Source: Pseudomonadota bacterium
Lineage (GTDB): Bacteria; Pseudomonadota; Alphaproteobacteria; Sphingomonadales; Sphingomonadaceae
Length of the DNA: 21,345 nt
Reading direction: 5' to 3'
Assembly (NCBI GenBank): GCA_023426225.1
Contig: JAFABD010000100.1
Span: 1-21,345 of the forward strand
Part shown: piece by piece, positions 7,072 through 13,481 of the stretch
Layout: the number at the start of each line of letters is the position of its first letter
Position numbering within the stretch: position 1 is the first letter of the stretch
Notes under the pieces: model-generated
Seen by the model: the letters and a program-made list of their open reading frames with translations, nothing else
Told to the model about the DNA's origin: nothing
Database searches by the model: none
Translations under genes and position numbers: made by a program

Positions 7072-7185
7072 GTGCTTGCGGTAATCGGCCATTATTATCT
7101 GTTTGTTACGGCGGGCGCGATGCTCGTTTTCATGGCGGCGCTCGCCCTTGTCAGCCTGACCGACCGGGCGCGTCCGCAGGACTGA
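7072..7185 (+). CDS. Small one-helix membrane protein, 37 residues, function unknown
   Basis: GTG at 7072 is preceded by AGGAG at 7061-7065 with 6-base spacing, an excellent ribosome binding site, and the frame ends in TGA at 7183-7185. The product starts MLAVIGHYYLFVTAGAMLVF, continues with a hydrophobic run, and ends in the charged tail SLTDRARPQD. One transmembrane helix (about residues 7-29) with a short cytoplasmic-type tail is predicted by eye. I recognise no family. Its start is about 59 bp from the FNR box, at a distance that fits an FNR-activated transcript with a short leader. This suggests a small subunit or accessory protein used under low oxygen, but no similarity supports a specific partner. 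Confidence 0.65.
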   Translation: MLAVIGHYYLFVTAGAMLVFMAALALVSLTDRARPQD

Positions 7186-7199
7186 ACGGGCAGGTGCCG

Positions 7200-7218
7200 G
7201 GCGGGGCCGATCCCCGCC
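7200..7218. terminator. Hairpin between convergent small membrane gene and glycosylase gene
   Basis: GGCGGGG (7200-7206) pairs perfectly with CCCCGCC (7212-7218) around a 5-base loop. It starts 15 bp after the plus-strand gene and ends 1 bp from the stop of the minus-strand gene, so it could serve both. There is no T-tract. Confidence 0.55.
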
Positions 7219-7219
7219 G

Positions 7220-7843
7220 TCAGATGACTTCCATGTCGACCTTGTAATGATGCCAGGCAAAGATCGCCGCGGCGCCGCGATGCGGGCGCCACGCCTCGGC
7301 CAGCGTGCGCAACTGGCGTTCGGAAGGACGCTCGGCATGGCCGAGCAGCCGCCCCACCTCGATCTGCACCGCCAGGTCGCCCGCGGGCCAGACGTCGGGC
7401 CGCCCTTCGGCAAAGAGCAGGTAGATTTCGGCCGACCAGCGCCCGATCCCCTTGATCCGCGTGAGCGCGGCGATCGCCGCCTCGTCATCGGCGGGGAGCG
7501 CGGCAAGGTCGAGCCGGCCGCTCGCCACCTCGTCGGCGAGGCTGCGCGCATAGGCGACCTTTTGCCGCGACAGCCCGGCGGCACGCAGCGCTTCGTCCCC
7601 GGCGCGGGCGATCGCCGCCGGATCGTCGAGCGCGCCCAGCGCGGCTTCGAGCCGGTTCCAGATCGACTGCGCGGCCGCGACGCTGACCTGTTGCCCGATG
7701 ATCGTGCGCAGCAGCGTGGCATAGCCGGGCGGACGGTCGCGCGGGGCGGGATAGCCGGCGCGGGCGATTCCCGCAGCGAAGGCCGGTTCGATCGCCGCCA
7801 GCGCGTCGAGCGCACGGCGCAGATGGTCGGCGGTCAGCGCCAT
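7220..7843 (-). CDS. DNA-3-methyladenine glycosylase II (AlkA-like HhH-GPD glycosylase)
   Basis: The 207-residue protein is an HhH-GPD base-excision glycosylase without the extra N-terminal domain of E. coli AlkA. LLRTIIGQQVSVAAAQSIW marks the first conserved block. LTRIKGIGRWSAEIYLLF is the helix-hairpin-helix, and the catalytic aspartate is in WPAGDLAVQ (near residue 155). There are no Fe-S cysteines at the C-terminus, which argues against the Nth/MutY branches. It would remove alkylated purines from DNA. The ATG at 7843 is chosen because AAGGA lies about 7 bases upstream; longer frames to 7861 or 7879 lack this. It is divergent from the ferredoxin gene with 62 bp between starts. The lack of an ada-type N-terminal domain gives no hint of adaptive-response control. 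Confidence 0.88.
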   Translation of the reverse strand: MALTADHLRRALDALAAIEPAFAAGIARAGYPAPRDRPPGYATLLRTIIGQQVSVAAAQSIWNRLEAALGALDDPAAIARAGDEALRAAGLSRQKVAYARSLADEVASGRLDLAALPADDEAAIAALTRIKGIGRWSAEIYLLFAEGRPDVWPAGDLAVQIEVGRLLGHAERPSERQLRTLAEAWRPHRGAAAIFAWHHYKVDMEVI

Positions 7844-7905
7844 TCGGACATCCTTGAACATTGACGGGATCGGCGGCAAGGAGAGCCGCGCAACCGGAGG
7901 AAAAC

Positions 7906-8223
7906 ATGCCCAAGCTCGTCGTCGTCACTCGCGATGGAACCGAACGCACCGTGGAGGGAGAGACGGGGCTGAGCGTCATGGAAGTGATCCGCGATGCCGG
8001 CTTCGACGAACTGCTTGCGCTGTGCGGCGGTTGCTGCAGCTGCGCGACGTGCCATGTCCATGTCGACGAAGCCTATCTCGACCGGCTGCCCAAGATGAGC
8101 GCCGACGAGGACGACCTGCTCGACAGCTCGGGCGACCGCAACGCGACCTCGCGGCTTTCGTGCCAGCTTCAGTTCGGGCCGGCGCTCGACGGGCTGCGCG
8201 TCACCATCGCCGCCGAGGACTGA
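7906..8223 (+). CDS. 2Fe-2S ferredoxin, adrenodoxin/putidaredoxin type
   Basis: The 105-residue protein carries the vertebrate/bacterial-type 2Fe-2S ligand pattern C-x5-C-x2-C in CGGCCSCATC, with the fourth cysteine in RLSCQLQF near the C-terminus. The loop contains an additional non-ligand cysteine. The N-terminus PKLVVVTRDGTERTVEG and the motif DEDDLLD are typical of FdVI/putidaredoxin relatives, which pass electrons to P450s or to Fe-S and haem-biosynthetic enzymes. The start at 7906 has GGAGG at 7896-7900. Lack of hscBA/iscX neighbours makes an Isc-type Fdx less likely. The P450 at the left edge of the window is a conceivable but unsupported partner. Confidence 0.92.
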   Translation: MPKLVVVTRDGTERTVEGETGLSVMEVIRDAGFDELLALCGGCCSCATCHVHVDEAYLDRLPKMSADEDDLLDSSGDRNATSRLSCQLQFGPALDGLRVTIAAED

Positions 8224-8271
8224 CCGGCGCGGCCGCGCCGCCCCGTTCCCCCGCCCCGGACAGGCCGGGTC

Positions 8272-8293
8272 CGCCCCGTCGCAGGACGGGGCG
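8272..8293 (+). terminator. Hairpin after ferredoxin gene
   Basis: A perfect 9-bp stem (8272-8280 with 8285-8293) closes a GCAG tetraloop, 48 bp after the ferredoxin stop. No T-tract follows. Confidence 0.55.
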
Positions 8294-8348
8294 CGGGACG
8301 CCGGGGGCAGGGCGGGAGCGGCGAACATGGTGGAACAAAATCAGAACT

Positions 8349-8378
8349 CCGGCCGCTTGGCAAGCCCGGTGCGGCCGG
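8349..8378 (-). terminator. Hairpin after lipoprotein gene
   Basis: CCGGCCGC (8349-8356) pairs with GCGGCCGG (8371-8378) around a 14-base loop. It begins 4 bp after the lipoprotein stop on the minus strand and is followed there by a T-rich stretch (TTCTGATTTTGTT), making it one of the better terminator candidates in the window. Confidence 0.6.
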
Positions 8379-8382
8379 CCGT

Positions 8383-9153
8383 TCACATCGGCGCGACGCG
8401 GAGCATCGCCATCGGTGCGTCGGTGGTGCGCGGCGTGACGTGCCAGCGGATCGTGCGGCCCGCGGGACCGGCGACGGCGCCGTCCTCGTTGTTCTGGCTG
8501 ACGATTTCGGCGTCGGTGGTGAGCGTGAAAACGCCGTCGATCGTCTTGCCGCTACCGAGGCCGAGCGCCTTGCCGATGCTGGCGGAGGTGTCGGGCGTGC
8601 CCATGCCGGACATGCCGGGCGTGCTGCGTCCCCCCTGCTGCGCGAAGCCGGGCGCCTTGACCCGCAGTTGATCCTTGCCCCGCAGCTCGATCGCGAGGAA
8701 GGGGAAGATCATCTGGGCGTCCTGATTATAGGGAAAGACGAAGTTGTGCGTCAGCTTTCCCGAAATCGAATAGTCGACATAGAAGACGCCGTCGCCGCGA
8801 TATTCGACGGTACGATAGCCCGATTCCTTGGCAACCTGTGCCGCGATTTCGCGGAACTGCGCATCCTGTTTCGCCTTTTCATCGGGCGTGAGCGCGAGGT
8901 CGGGGGTCTTGCCGGGATTGTTCTTGTCGCCCTTGGCGCTCGCCTCGATCCCCGCGGCGACCGCCTTGCCCATCAGCGCCGACACGTCGATCGCGAGCAC
9001 CTCGCCCTTGTAGCTGTAGGTGAAGCTGCGGTCGGCGTGGATGACGAGCGCCGATTCGAACTTGCCGGGAAGGAACAGGCACCCCGCGAGCAGCAGCGGG
9101 AACAGGCCGAGCGCCACGAGCAGGCGCGTCAATCGCAGGTCGATCGTCACCAT
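8383..9153 (-). CDS. Putative lipoprotein, function unknown
   Basis: The 256-residue product starts MVTIDLRLTRLLVALGLFPL and reaches a lipobox LLAGC near residue 25, so it should be lipidated and carried to the periplasmic side of a membrane. The mature part has beta-rich stretches (SALVIHADRSFTYSYKGEVL, YFVDYS-like segments) and a lysine/aspartate-rich linker around TPDEKAKQDAQ. A glycine/serine/methionine-rich low-complexity stretch follows near GGRSTPGMSGMGTPDTS. I do not recognise a named family. ATG 9153 has GGAGG 3 bases upstream and the next codon, GTG, is 6 bases away, so either may initiate. The gene has its own terminator-like hairpin downstream and a striking double palindrome upstream. 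Confidence 0.85.
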   Translation of the reverse strand: MVTIDLRLTRLLVALGLFPLLLAGCLFLPGKFESALVIHADRSFTYSYKGEVLAIDVSALMGKAVAAGIEASAKGDKNNPGKTPDLALTPDEKAKQDAQFREIAAQVAKESGYRTVEYRGDGVFYVDYSISGKLTHNFVFPYNQDAQMIFPFLAIELRGKDQLRVKAPGFAQQGGRSTPGMSGMGTPDTSASIGKALGLGSGKTIDGVFTLTTDAEIVSQNNEDGAVAGPAGRTIRWHVTPRTTDAPMAMLRVAPM

Positions 9154-9191
9154 TTGCCTCCGTTCGCGGGCGCAGCGCGCCAAGACCCGGC

Positions 9192-9228
9192 CGAACGGCG
9201 CCGTTGCGATGCGAAACGGCGCCGTTCG
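9192..9228. repeat. Two 12-bp palindromes forming a 14-bp inverted repeat
   Basis: AACGGCGCCGTT, itself a perfect palindrome, occurs at 9194-9205 and 9215-9226. With flanking bases the two copies make a perfect 14-bp inverted repeat (9192-9205 with 9215-9228) and a 9-base loop. It lies 7 bp after the rlmB stop and about 39 bp before the lipoprotein start. It could be the rlmB terminator (no T-tract follows) or a paired operator; centre-to-centre spacing is 21 bp, two helical turns. Confidence 0.85.
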
Positions 9229-9235
9229 CGTGACG

Positions 9236-9991
9236 TTAAGGACGCGTGGCGATGGCGTAAAGCGCGACCGCCGCGGCGTTCGACACGTTGAGGCTTTCGA
9301 CGCGCGGCGAGATGGGGAGGCGGGCGAGCTCGTCGCAATGCGCCTCGGTATTCTGGCGCATCCCCTCGCCCTCGGCACCGAGCACGAGCGCGACGCGGGC
9401 ATCGCCCATCACCTCGGCAAGCGTGCCCTTGGCATGGCCGGTGAGGCCGATCCGCCAATAGCCCGCCTCGGCGATCTCATCGAGCGCGCGGGCGAGATTG
9501 ACGACGCGGACCCACGGCACGACTTCGAGCGTGCCCGAGGCCGAGCGCGCGAGCGCGCCCGATTCGGGCGGCGCGTGGCGATCCTGGGTGACGATGCCGA
9601 GCGCGTCGAACGCCGCCGCCGAGCGGAGCACCGCGCCGACATTGTGCGGATCGGTGACCTGGTCGAGCACGAGCAGCGGGCGCCGGTCGCCCGGCGCATT
9701 GCCCTGTTCGAGCAGGTCGCCGAGCCAGATCTCCTCGAGCGGGTCGACCTCGGCGACGAGCCCCTGGTGCGGGGCGTCGGCCGTAACGAGCCGGCCGAGA
9801 TCGGCCGCCTCGGCATAGGTGATCGGCAGCACCGGCGGCAGGTCGAGCGCCGACAGCGCCTCGCGCGTGCCCCACAGCTTGCGCACCACGCGGTTGGGGT
9901 TGGCGAGCGCGGCGAGCACCGCGTGACGGCCGTAGAAGCGCGGGCGCGAGGCGGACGCCTGGCTGGGACGATGTCCGGCGCGGCGGGCCAT
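9236..9991 (-). CDS. rlmB: TrmH-family RNA 2'-O-methyltransferase, RlmB type
   Basis: The 251-residue SPOUT methyltransferase has an N-terminal substrate-binding domain opening with FYGRHAVLAALANP, as in RlmB. The catalytic domain carries motif 1 LVLDQVTDPHNVGAVLRSA, motif 2 VALVLGAEGEGMRQ, and motif 3 PISPRVESLNVSNAAAVALY. RlmB methylates the 2'-OH of G2251 of 23S rRNA in E. coli. A tRNA TrmH assignment is less likely because of the N-terminal domain. The ATG at 9991 overlaps the stop of the aminopeptidase gene as TGATG, so translation is probably coupled. The much longer open frame upstream is a shadow of that gene. This pairing is functionally odd. Confidence 0.92.
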   Translation of the reverse strand: MARRAGHRPSQASASRPRFYGRHAVLAALANPNRVVRKLWGTREALSALDLPPVLPITYAEAADLGRLVTADAPHQGLVAEVDPLEEIWLGDLLEQGNAPGDRRPLLVLDQVTDPHNVGAVLRSAAAFDALGIVTQDRHAPPESGALARSASGTLEVVPWVRVVNLARALDEIAEAGYWRIGLTGHAKGTLAEVMGDARVALVLGAEGEGMRQNTEAHCDELARLPISPRVESLNVSNAAAVALYAIATRP

Positions 9992-11601
9992 CAGTCCTGA
10001 TCCCCCGCATCGGCGCCGAACGGATTGGTCGCCGAGGGTTCGGTGGGCAGCGGCAGGCGCGGCAGCGGCTTTTCGGCATTCGCCGCCTCGAGCAGGAAGG
10101 CGGCAAGGATCGCCGCGCCCTGGCGCAGATCGGCGGCCTTCAGATGGTCGAAGGTGTCGGCGCTGGTGTGGTGGATGCGGCTGCCATAATCGAGCGGATC
10201 CTGGATGAACTGGAACGCCGGGATGCCGACCGCCGAGAAGAACACATGGTCGGTGCCGCCGACGCTGCGGATCGCGACGGTATCGGCGCCCATCGACGCG
10301 AACGGGGCGAGCCAGTTGCGGAAGATCGGCACCACGCCCGGATTGCGTTCGGCGTTGATCCCGCGGATGCGCCCCGAGCCGTTGTCGAGGTTGAAATAGG
10401 CCGACAGCTTGCCGTGATCGGCCAGCGGCGTGATCGGCCAGCGGTTCGACCAGCCGTAGAAGCCCGCGAGCCCCGTCGTCGGCTGGCCCGGCTTGCGCTG
10501 GCGCGTGGCGACATGCTGTTCGACATAGGCCATCGAGCCGAGCAGGCCCTGTTCCTCGCCCGCCCACAGCGCGAAGCGGATCGTGCGGCGCGGGCGCACG
10601 CCCATCTTCTGAAGGATGCGCGCGGCTTCCATCACCATCGCGACGCCGGCGCCGTTGTCGGCCGCGCCGTCGCCGGCGACCCAGCTGTCGAGATGCGCGC
10701 CCGCCATGACATAGGCGCCGCTGCGGTCGCTGCCCGGAATATCGGCGAGGATGTTGTAGGCGCGCGTGTCGCCATCCTCGAAATGGACGACATTTTCGAG
10801 CTCGACCACCGGCGCGGGGCCGGTGCGCGCGAGGCGGGCGAGGCGGCGATAATCCTCGGCGGCGAGTTCGACGCCGGGCACCTGCTGCGTCTCGCCGACC
10901 CCGAACAGATAGCCGGTGCCGTGGACGAGCTTGCCGTCGCGCGCCGACTGGGTGGCATAGGCGACCGCGCCCTCGGCCTTCAGAAAGGCGTCGAGCTTGG
11001 CCGAGAAGTCGAGCCGCTTGATCCGGCGATCGGTCGCGCCCGGATCGTAGCTCGGCTGTTCATAGCTGTCGAAGCGCTTGAGATCGTCGGCCGACCAGCG
11101 GCGGAAGGGCGCGTCGCCCGGTTCCGAGCCGTCGTCGGGGCGCGAGATCATCACGATGCGGCCGTTGAGCTTGCCGCGATAGCGCGCGAAATCGGCGGGG
11201 CTGGCGATCGGCGCGACGATGACGGGCGCGCTGACGCGGCCCGGCGTCGCGGGCGTCCAGGCGATCGGGATCGCGGTGAGCGCGACCGCGCGCGGGCTGA
11301 CCATGCGCGCGCTCGACCGTTCGATCCACCAGCCGCGGCCGAAATCGAACCCCTCCTTGTGGACGTTCTGGAGCCCGTAGTCGCGGAAGCGCTGGAGCGT
11401 CCACGCCTCGGCCGCGCGCATCCCCGGCGAATTGGTGAGGCGCGGGCCGATCACGTCGCTGAGATGCTGGGCAGTCTGCATCACCTCCGAATGGTTGAAA
11501 CCTTCGTCGAGGATGCGCGTCACCGCGGTCGAGTCGATCGTCTGGGCGGCGAGCGGCGCTGAAAGCAGCGCGGCGGCGGCAATGCCGGCGAAAAGGCGCA
11601 T
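9991..11601 (-). CDS. Exported M28-family zinc aminopeptidase
   Basis: The 536-residue precursor has a signal peptide (MRLFAGIAAAALLSAPLAAQ) with likely cleavage after AA near residue 19. A PA-type insert is followed by the M28 catalytic domain. Zinc and catalytic residues are visible: H and D in GAHLDSWVAGDGAADNGAG (near 304-316), the EE pair in WAGEEQG (near 349), D in GGTDHVFF, and H in IHHTSADTFD (near 477). M28 enzymes of this layout remove N-terminal residues from peptides in the periplasm. ATG 11601 has GGGAG upstream at 4 bases. The gene is divergent from tRNA-Tyr and coupled to rlmB downstream. Confidence 0.92.
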   Translation of the reverse strand: MRLFAGIAAAALLSAPLAAQTIDSTAVTRILDEGFNHSEVMQTAQHLSDVIGPRLTNSPGMRAAEAWTLQRFRDYGLQNVHKEGFDFGRGWWIERSSARMVSPRAVALTAIPIAWTPATPGRVSAPVIVAPIASPADFARYRGKLNGRIVMISRPDDGSEPGDAPFRRWSADDLKRFDSYEQPSYDPGATDRRIKRLDFSAKLDAFLKAEGAVAYATQSARDGKLVHGTGYLFGVGETQQVPGVELAAEDYRRLARLARTGPAPVVELENVVHFEDGDTRAYNILADIPGSDRSGAYVMAGAHLDSWVAGDGAADNGAGVAMVMEAARILQKMGVRPRRTIRFALWAGEEQGLLGSMAYVEQHVATRQRKPGQPTTGLAGFYGWSNRWPITPLADHGKLSAYFNLDNGSGRIRGINAERNPGVVPIFRNWLAPFASMGADTVAIRSVGGTDHVFFSAVGIPAFQFIQDPLDYGSRIHHTSADTFDHLKAADLRQGAAILAAFLLEAANAEKPLPRLPLPTEPSATNPFGADAGDQD

Positions 11602-11671
11602 GAGACTCCCTGAAAATCCGTTGTTTGTATGGGGGGCGAGGCTATGCGCCCAAAAACTTGCGCGCAAGGCG

Positions 11672-11677
11672 TTGACA
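11672..11677 (+). promoter_or_regulatory. Consensus -35 element (TTGACA) before tRNA-Tyr
   Basis: TTGACA matches the sigma-70 -35 consensus fully and lies 51 bp before the mature tRNA 5' end. The matching -10 (expected near 11694-11701) is poor, so only the -35 is firm. Confidence 0.55.
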
Positions 11678-11708
11678 GCCCCGGATCGCTGAGGCATTGG
11701 GCCGCCTC

Positions 11709-11829
11709 CGCTCGACGCGGCGACCTGGGGACAGGTGGCCGAGTGGTTAAAGGCAGCAGACTGTAAATCTGCCGGGCTTCGCCCTACGCTAGTTCGAATC
11801 TAGCCCTGTCCACCACGCCGCGTCGAGCG
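11709..11829. repeat. Perfect 14-bp inverted repeat bracketing tRNA-Tyr
   Basis: CGCTCGACGCGGCG at 11709-11722 is exactly complementary to CGCCGCGTCGAGCG at 11816-11829. The left arm ends 6 bases before the tRNA and the right arm starts directly after the encoded CCA. In the precursor RNA the leader and trailer could pair and extend the acceptor stem. Confidence 0.9.
11729..11815 (+). tRNA. tRNA-Tyr (anticodon GTA)
   Basis: A class II tRNA with an encoded CCA end (11813-11815). The acceptor stem pairs GGACAGG (11729-11735) with CCTGTCC (11805-11811). The anticodon loop CTGTAAA at 11761-11767 holds GTA at 11763-11765, and the stem is CAGA/TCTG. A long variable arm precedes the T-arm GCTAG-TTCGAAT-CTAGC. 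A CCA encoded in the gene and GTA anticodon make tyrosine the clear call. Confidence 0.97.
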
Positions 11830-11880
11830 CGACCCCATCCGAAAAGCGACAGACTGGACAGCCCGCAGCAGCGTCGGCGT

Positions 11881-11936
11881 CGTTGTCGTGCGGTCGGTTT
11901 TCGTGCGGCGGCCGTTGTCGTGCGGCAGCATTTTTT
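11881..11936 (+). repeat. Short direct repeats and possible terminator after tRNA-Tyr
   Basis: CGTTGTCGTGCGG occurs exactly at 11881-11893 and 11913-11925, with a partial copy (TTCGTGCGG) between them. A small stem within 11911-11926 (4 bp plus a G-U) is followed 4 bases later by TTTTTT at 11931-11936, which could end tRNA transcription. The 11816-12030 interval holds no convincing gene. Confidence 0.4.
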
Positions 11937-11972
11937 GTCGATTTCCGATTGTCGGCCGCGCCGCGGTCGGCC

Positions 11973-12022
11973 CCCGTGCGGCGCACGGGCCGGTGCGGCG
12001 GGGCAGGCCCCGGCCGCACCGG
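11973..12022 (-). terminator. Two adjacent hairpins after rdgB
   Basis: The nearer hairpin (11990-12022) has a 10-bp stem, one bulged base and a further 4 bp, starting 8 bp after the rdgB stop. The second (11973-11989) has a 7-bp stem and 3-base loop. Neither is followed by a T-tract on the minus strand. Confidence 0.6.
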
Positions 12023-12030
12023 CACCGCGT

Positions 12031-12666
12031 TCAGAACACCGCCGCGACGAGCTGGCGGAACGCGTCGGCGCGGTGGCTCATCGCGTGCTTGGCCGCCGGG
12101 TCCATCTCGCCGAAGCTCTGTTCGTGGCCGAGCGGCACGAACACGGGATCATAGCCGAAGCCGTGATCGCCGCGCGGCGGCCAGACGAGCGTGCCGTCGA
12201 CGCGCCCTTCGAACCATTCGACATGCCCGTCGGGCCAGGCGAGCGCGAGCGCGCAGACGAAGTGCGCGGTGCGCGGCGTGCCCGGCGGCAGCGCGGCGAG
12301 CGCGTCCTCGACCTTGCGCATCGCGAGCGCGAAGTCCTTGTCCGGCCCCGCCCAGCGCGCCGAGAAGATGCCCGGATCGCCGCCGAGCGCATCGACGCAC
12401 AGGCCGCTGTCGTCGGCGAGCGCGGGCAGCCCCGACAGGTCGGCGGCCTGCAGCGCCTTGAGCTCGGCATTGGCGACGAAGGTGGTGCCTGTCTCTTCGG
12501 GTTCGGGCAGGTCGAGATCGGCCGCCGACACCGGCTCGATGCCGTAGGCGCCGAGCAGCGCGCGGATTTCGCGCACCTTGCCCGGATTGTGGCTGGCGAT
12601 CACCAGCCGTCCGGGCGCGAGCTTGCGGATCGCCTGGGGCGGCGTGGCGTCGTCGGCGGCGCTCAT
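12031..12666 (-). CDS. rdgB: dITP/XTP pyrophosphatase (RdgB/HAM1 family)
   Basis: The 211-residue enzyme hydrolyses non-canonical purine nucleotides (ITP, dITP, XTP) to monophosphates and keeps them out of DNA and RNA. Diagnostic motifs are SHNPGKVREI near the N-terminus, ETGTTFVANAELKA, the catalytic ADDSGLCVDAL, GFGYDPVF and SHRADAF near the end. Length matches the family (about 200) with a short charged N-terminal extension. The start ATG overlaps the rph stop by four bases (ATGA), a sign of coupling. The rph-rdgB order is common in alphaproteobacteria, where hemW often follows; here it does not. Confidence 0.96.
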   Translation of the reverse strand: MSAADDATPPQAIRKLAPGRLVIASHNPGKVREIRALLGAYGIEPVSAADLDLPEPEETGTTFVANAELKALQAADLSGLPALADDSGLCVDALGGDPGIFSARWAGPDKDFALAMRKVEDALAALPPGTPRTAHFVCALALAWPDGHVEWFEGRVDGTLVWPPRGDHGFGYDPVFVPLGHEQSFGEMDPAAKHAMSHRADAFRQLVAAVF

Positions 12667-13376
12667 CCGACGGCCTTTCGCTGCGCCTCGAAGATCTGCG
12701 TGCAGCCGATCCGCGCGAGGCGGAGCAGGCGGAGCAGCCCTTCCTCGTCATAGGTCGCACCCTCGGCCGTGGCCTGCGCCTCGGCGATGTTGCCGTTGGC
12801 GAGCAGCACGAAGTTCGCGTCCGCATCGGCGGCCGAATCCTCGGGGTAATCGAGGTCGAGCACCGGCGTGCCCTGATAGATGCCGCAGCTCACCGCCGCG
12901 ACTTGCGTGGTGATCGGATCGACGGTGATCGCGCCGTCGGCCATCAGCTTGTTGACCGCCAGGCGCAGCGCCACCCAGGCGCCCGAGATCGCCGCAGTGC
13001 GCGTGCCGCCGTCGGCCTGGAGCACGTCGCAGTCGAGCGTGATCTGGCGCTCGCCCAGCTTCTTGAGGTCGGTGACGGCGCGCAGCGAGCGGCCGATCAG
13101 CCGCTGGATCTCCTGCGTGCGGCCCGACTGCTTGCCCTTGGCCGCCTCGCGCTGGCCGCGCGTGTGCGTCGCGCGGGGGAGCATGCCGTATTCGGCCGTC
13201 ACCCAGCCTTCGCCCTTGCCGCGCAGGAAGGGGGGCACGCGTTCCTCGACGCTGGCGGTGACGAGCACGCGCGTGTCGCCGAAGCCGATCAGCACCGACC
13301 CCTCGGCATGACGCGTGAAATGGGGGGTGATGGTGATGGCCCGCATTTCGTCGGGCGCGCGACCGGATGGGCGCAT
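12663..13376 (-). CDS. rph: Ribonuclease PH
   Basis: The 237-residue phosphorolytic exoribonuclease trims tRNA 3' ends. The N-terminus RPSGRAPDEMRAITITPHF, the block AEYGMLPRATHTR, the RNA-binding SGRTQEIQRLIGRSLR, and the phosphate-site region DCDVLQADGGTRTA all match RNase PH. Length equals the E. coli protein within one residue. ATG 13376 is chosen because GGAGA lies about 8 bases upstream and the family N-terminus begins there; the open frame upstream to 14036 is non-coding shadow. It overlaps rdgB by four bases. Confidence 0.97.
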   Translation of the reverse strand: MRPSGRAPDEMRAITITPHFTRHAEGSVLIGFGDTRVLVTASVEERVPPFLRGKGEGWVTAEYGMLPRATHTRGQREAAKGKQSGRTQEIQRLIGRSLRAVTDLKKLGERQITLDCDVLQADGGTRTAAISGAWVALRLAVNKLMADGAITVDPITTQVAAVSCGIYQGTPVLDLDYPEDSAADADANFVLLANGNIAEAQATAEGATYDEEGLLRLLRLARIGCTQIFEAQRKAVG

Positions 13377-13418
13377 TGGGGAATCTCCATGAAAAGCCTT
13401 AAGCCCTGCCCGTAGACG

Positions 13419-13438
13419 CTGGCGCCGCCATGCGCCAG
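13419..13438. repeat. Inverted repeat in rph / DUF6438 divergent region
   Basis: CTGGCGC (13419-13425) and GCGCCAG (13432-13438) form a perfect 7-bp inverted repeat with 6-base loop, 43 bp before the rph start. It may be an operator or an rph leader hairpin. The rest of 13377-13481 shows no clear promoter. Confidence 0.45.
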
Positions 13439-13481
13439 TATCGCCGCCCCGGCGACGGGCGGAAAGCGGGAAGGGAGCGAC

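Noticed and set aside
1..8223. P450 and ferredoxin as a dedicated redox pair
   Set aside because: The two genes are more than 7 kb apart, separated by opposing transcription units, and the ferredoxin type is widespread in bacteria without that P450.
11790..11829. A possible integration site at the tRNA-Tyr 3' end
   Set aside because: No second copy of the tRNA 3' end, no integrase and no foreign-looking genes are present in the window.
11789..12025. A 78-codon minus-strand frame next to tRNA-Tyr
   Set aside because: It runs into the tRNA gene, is low-complexity, and covers the rdgB terminator hairpins.
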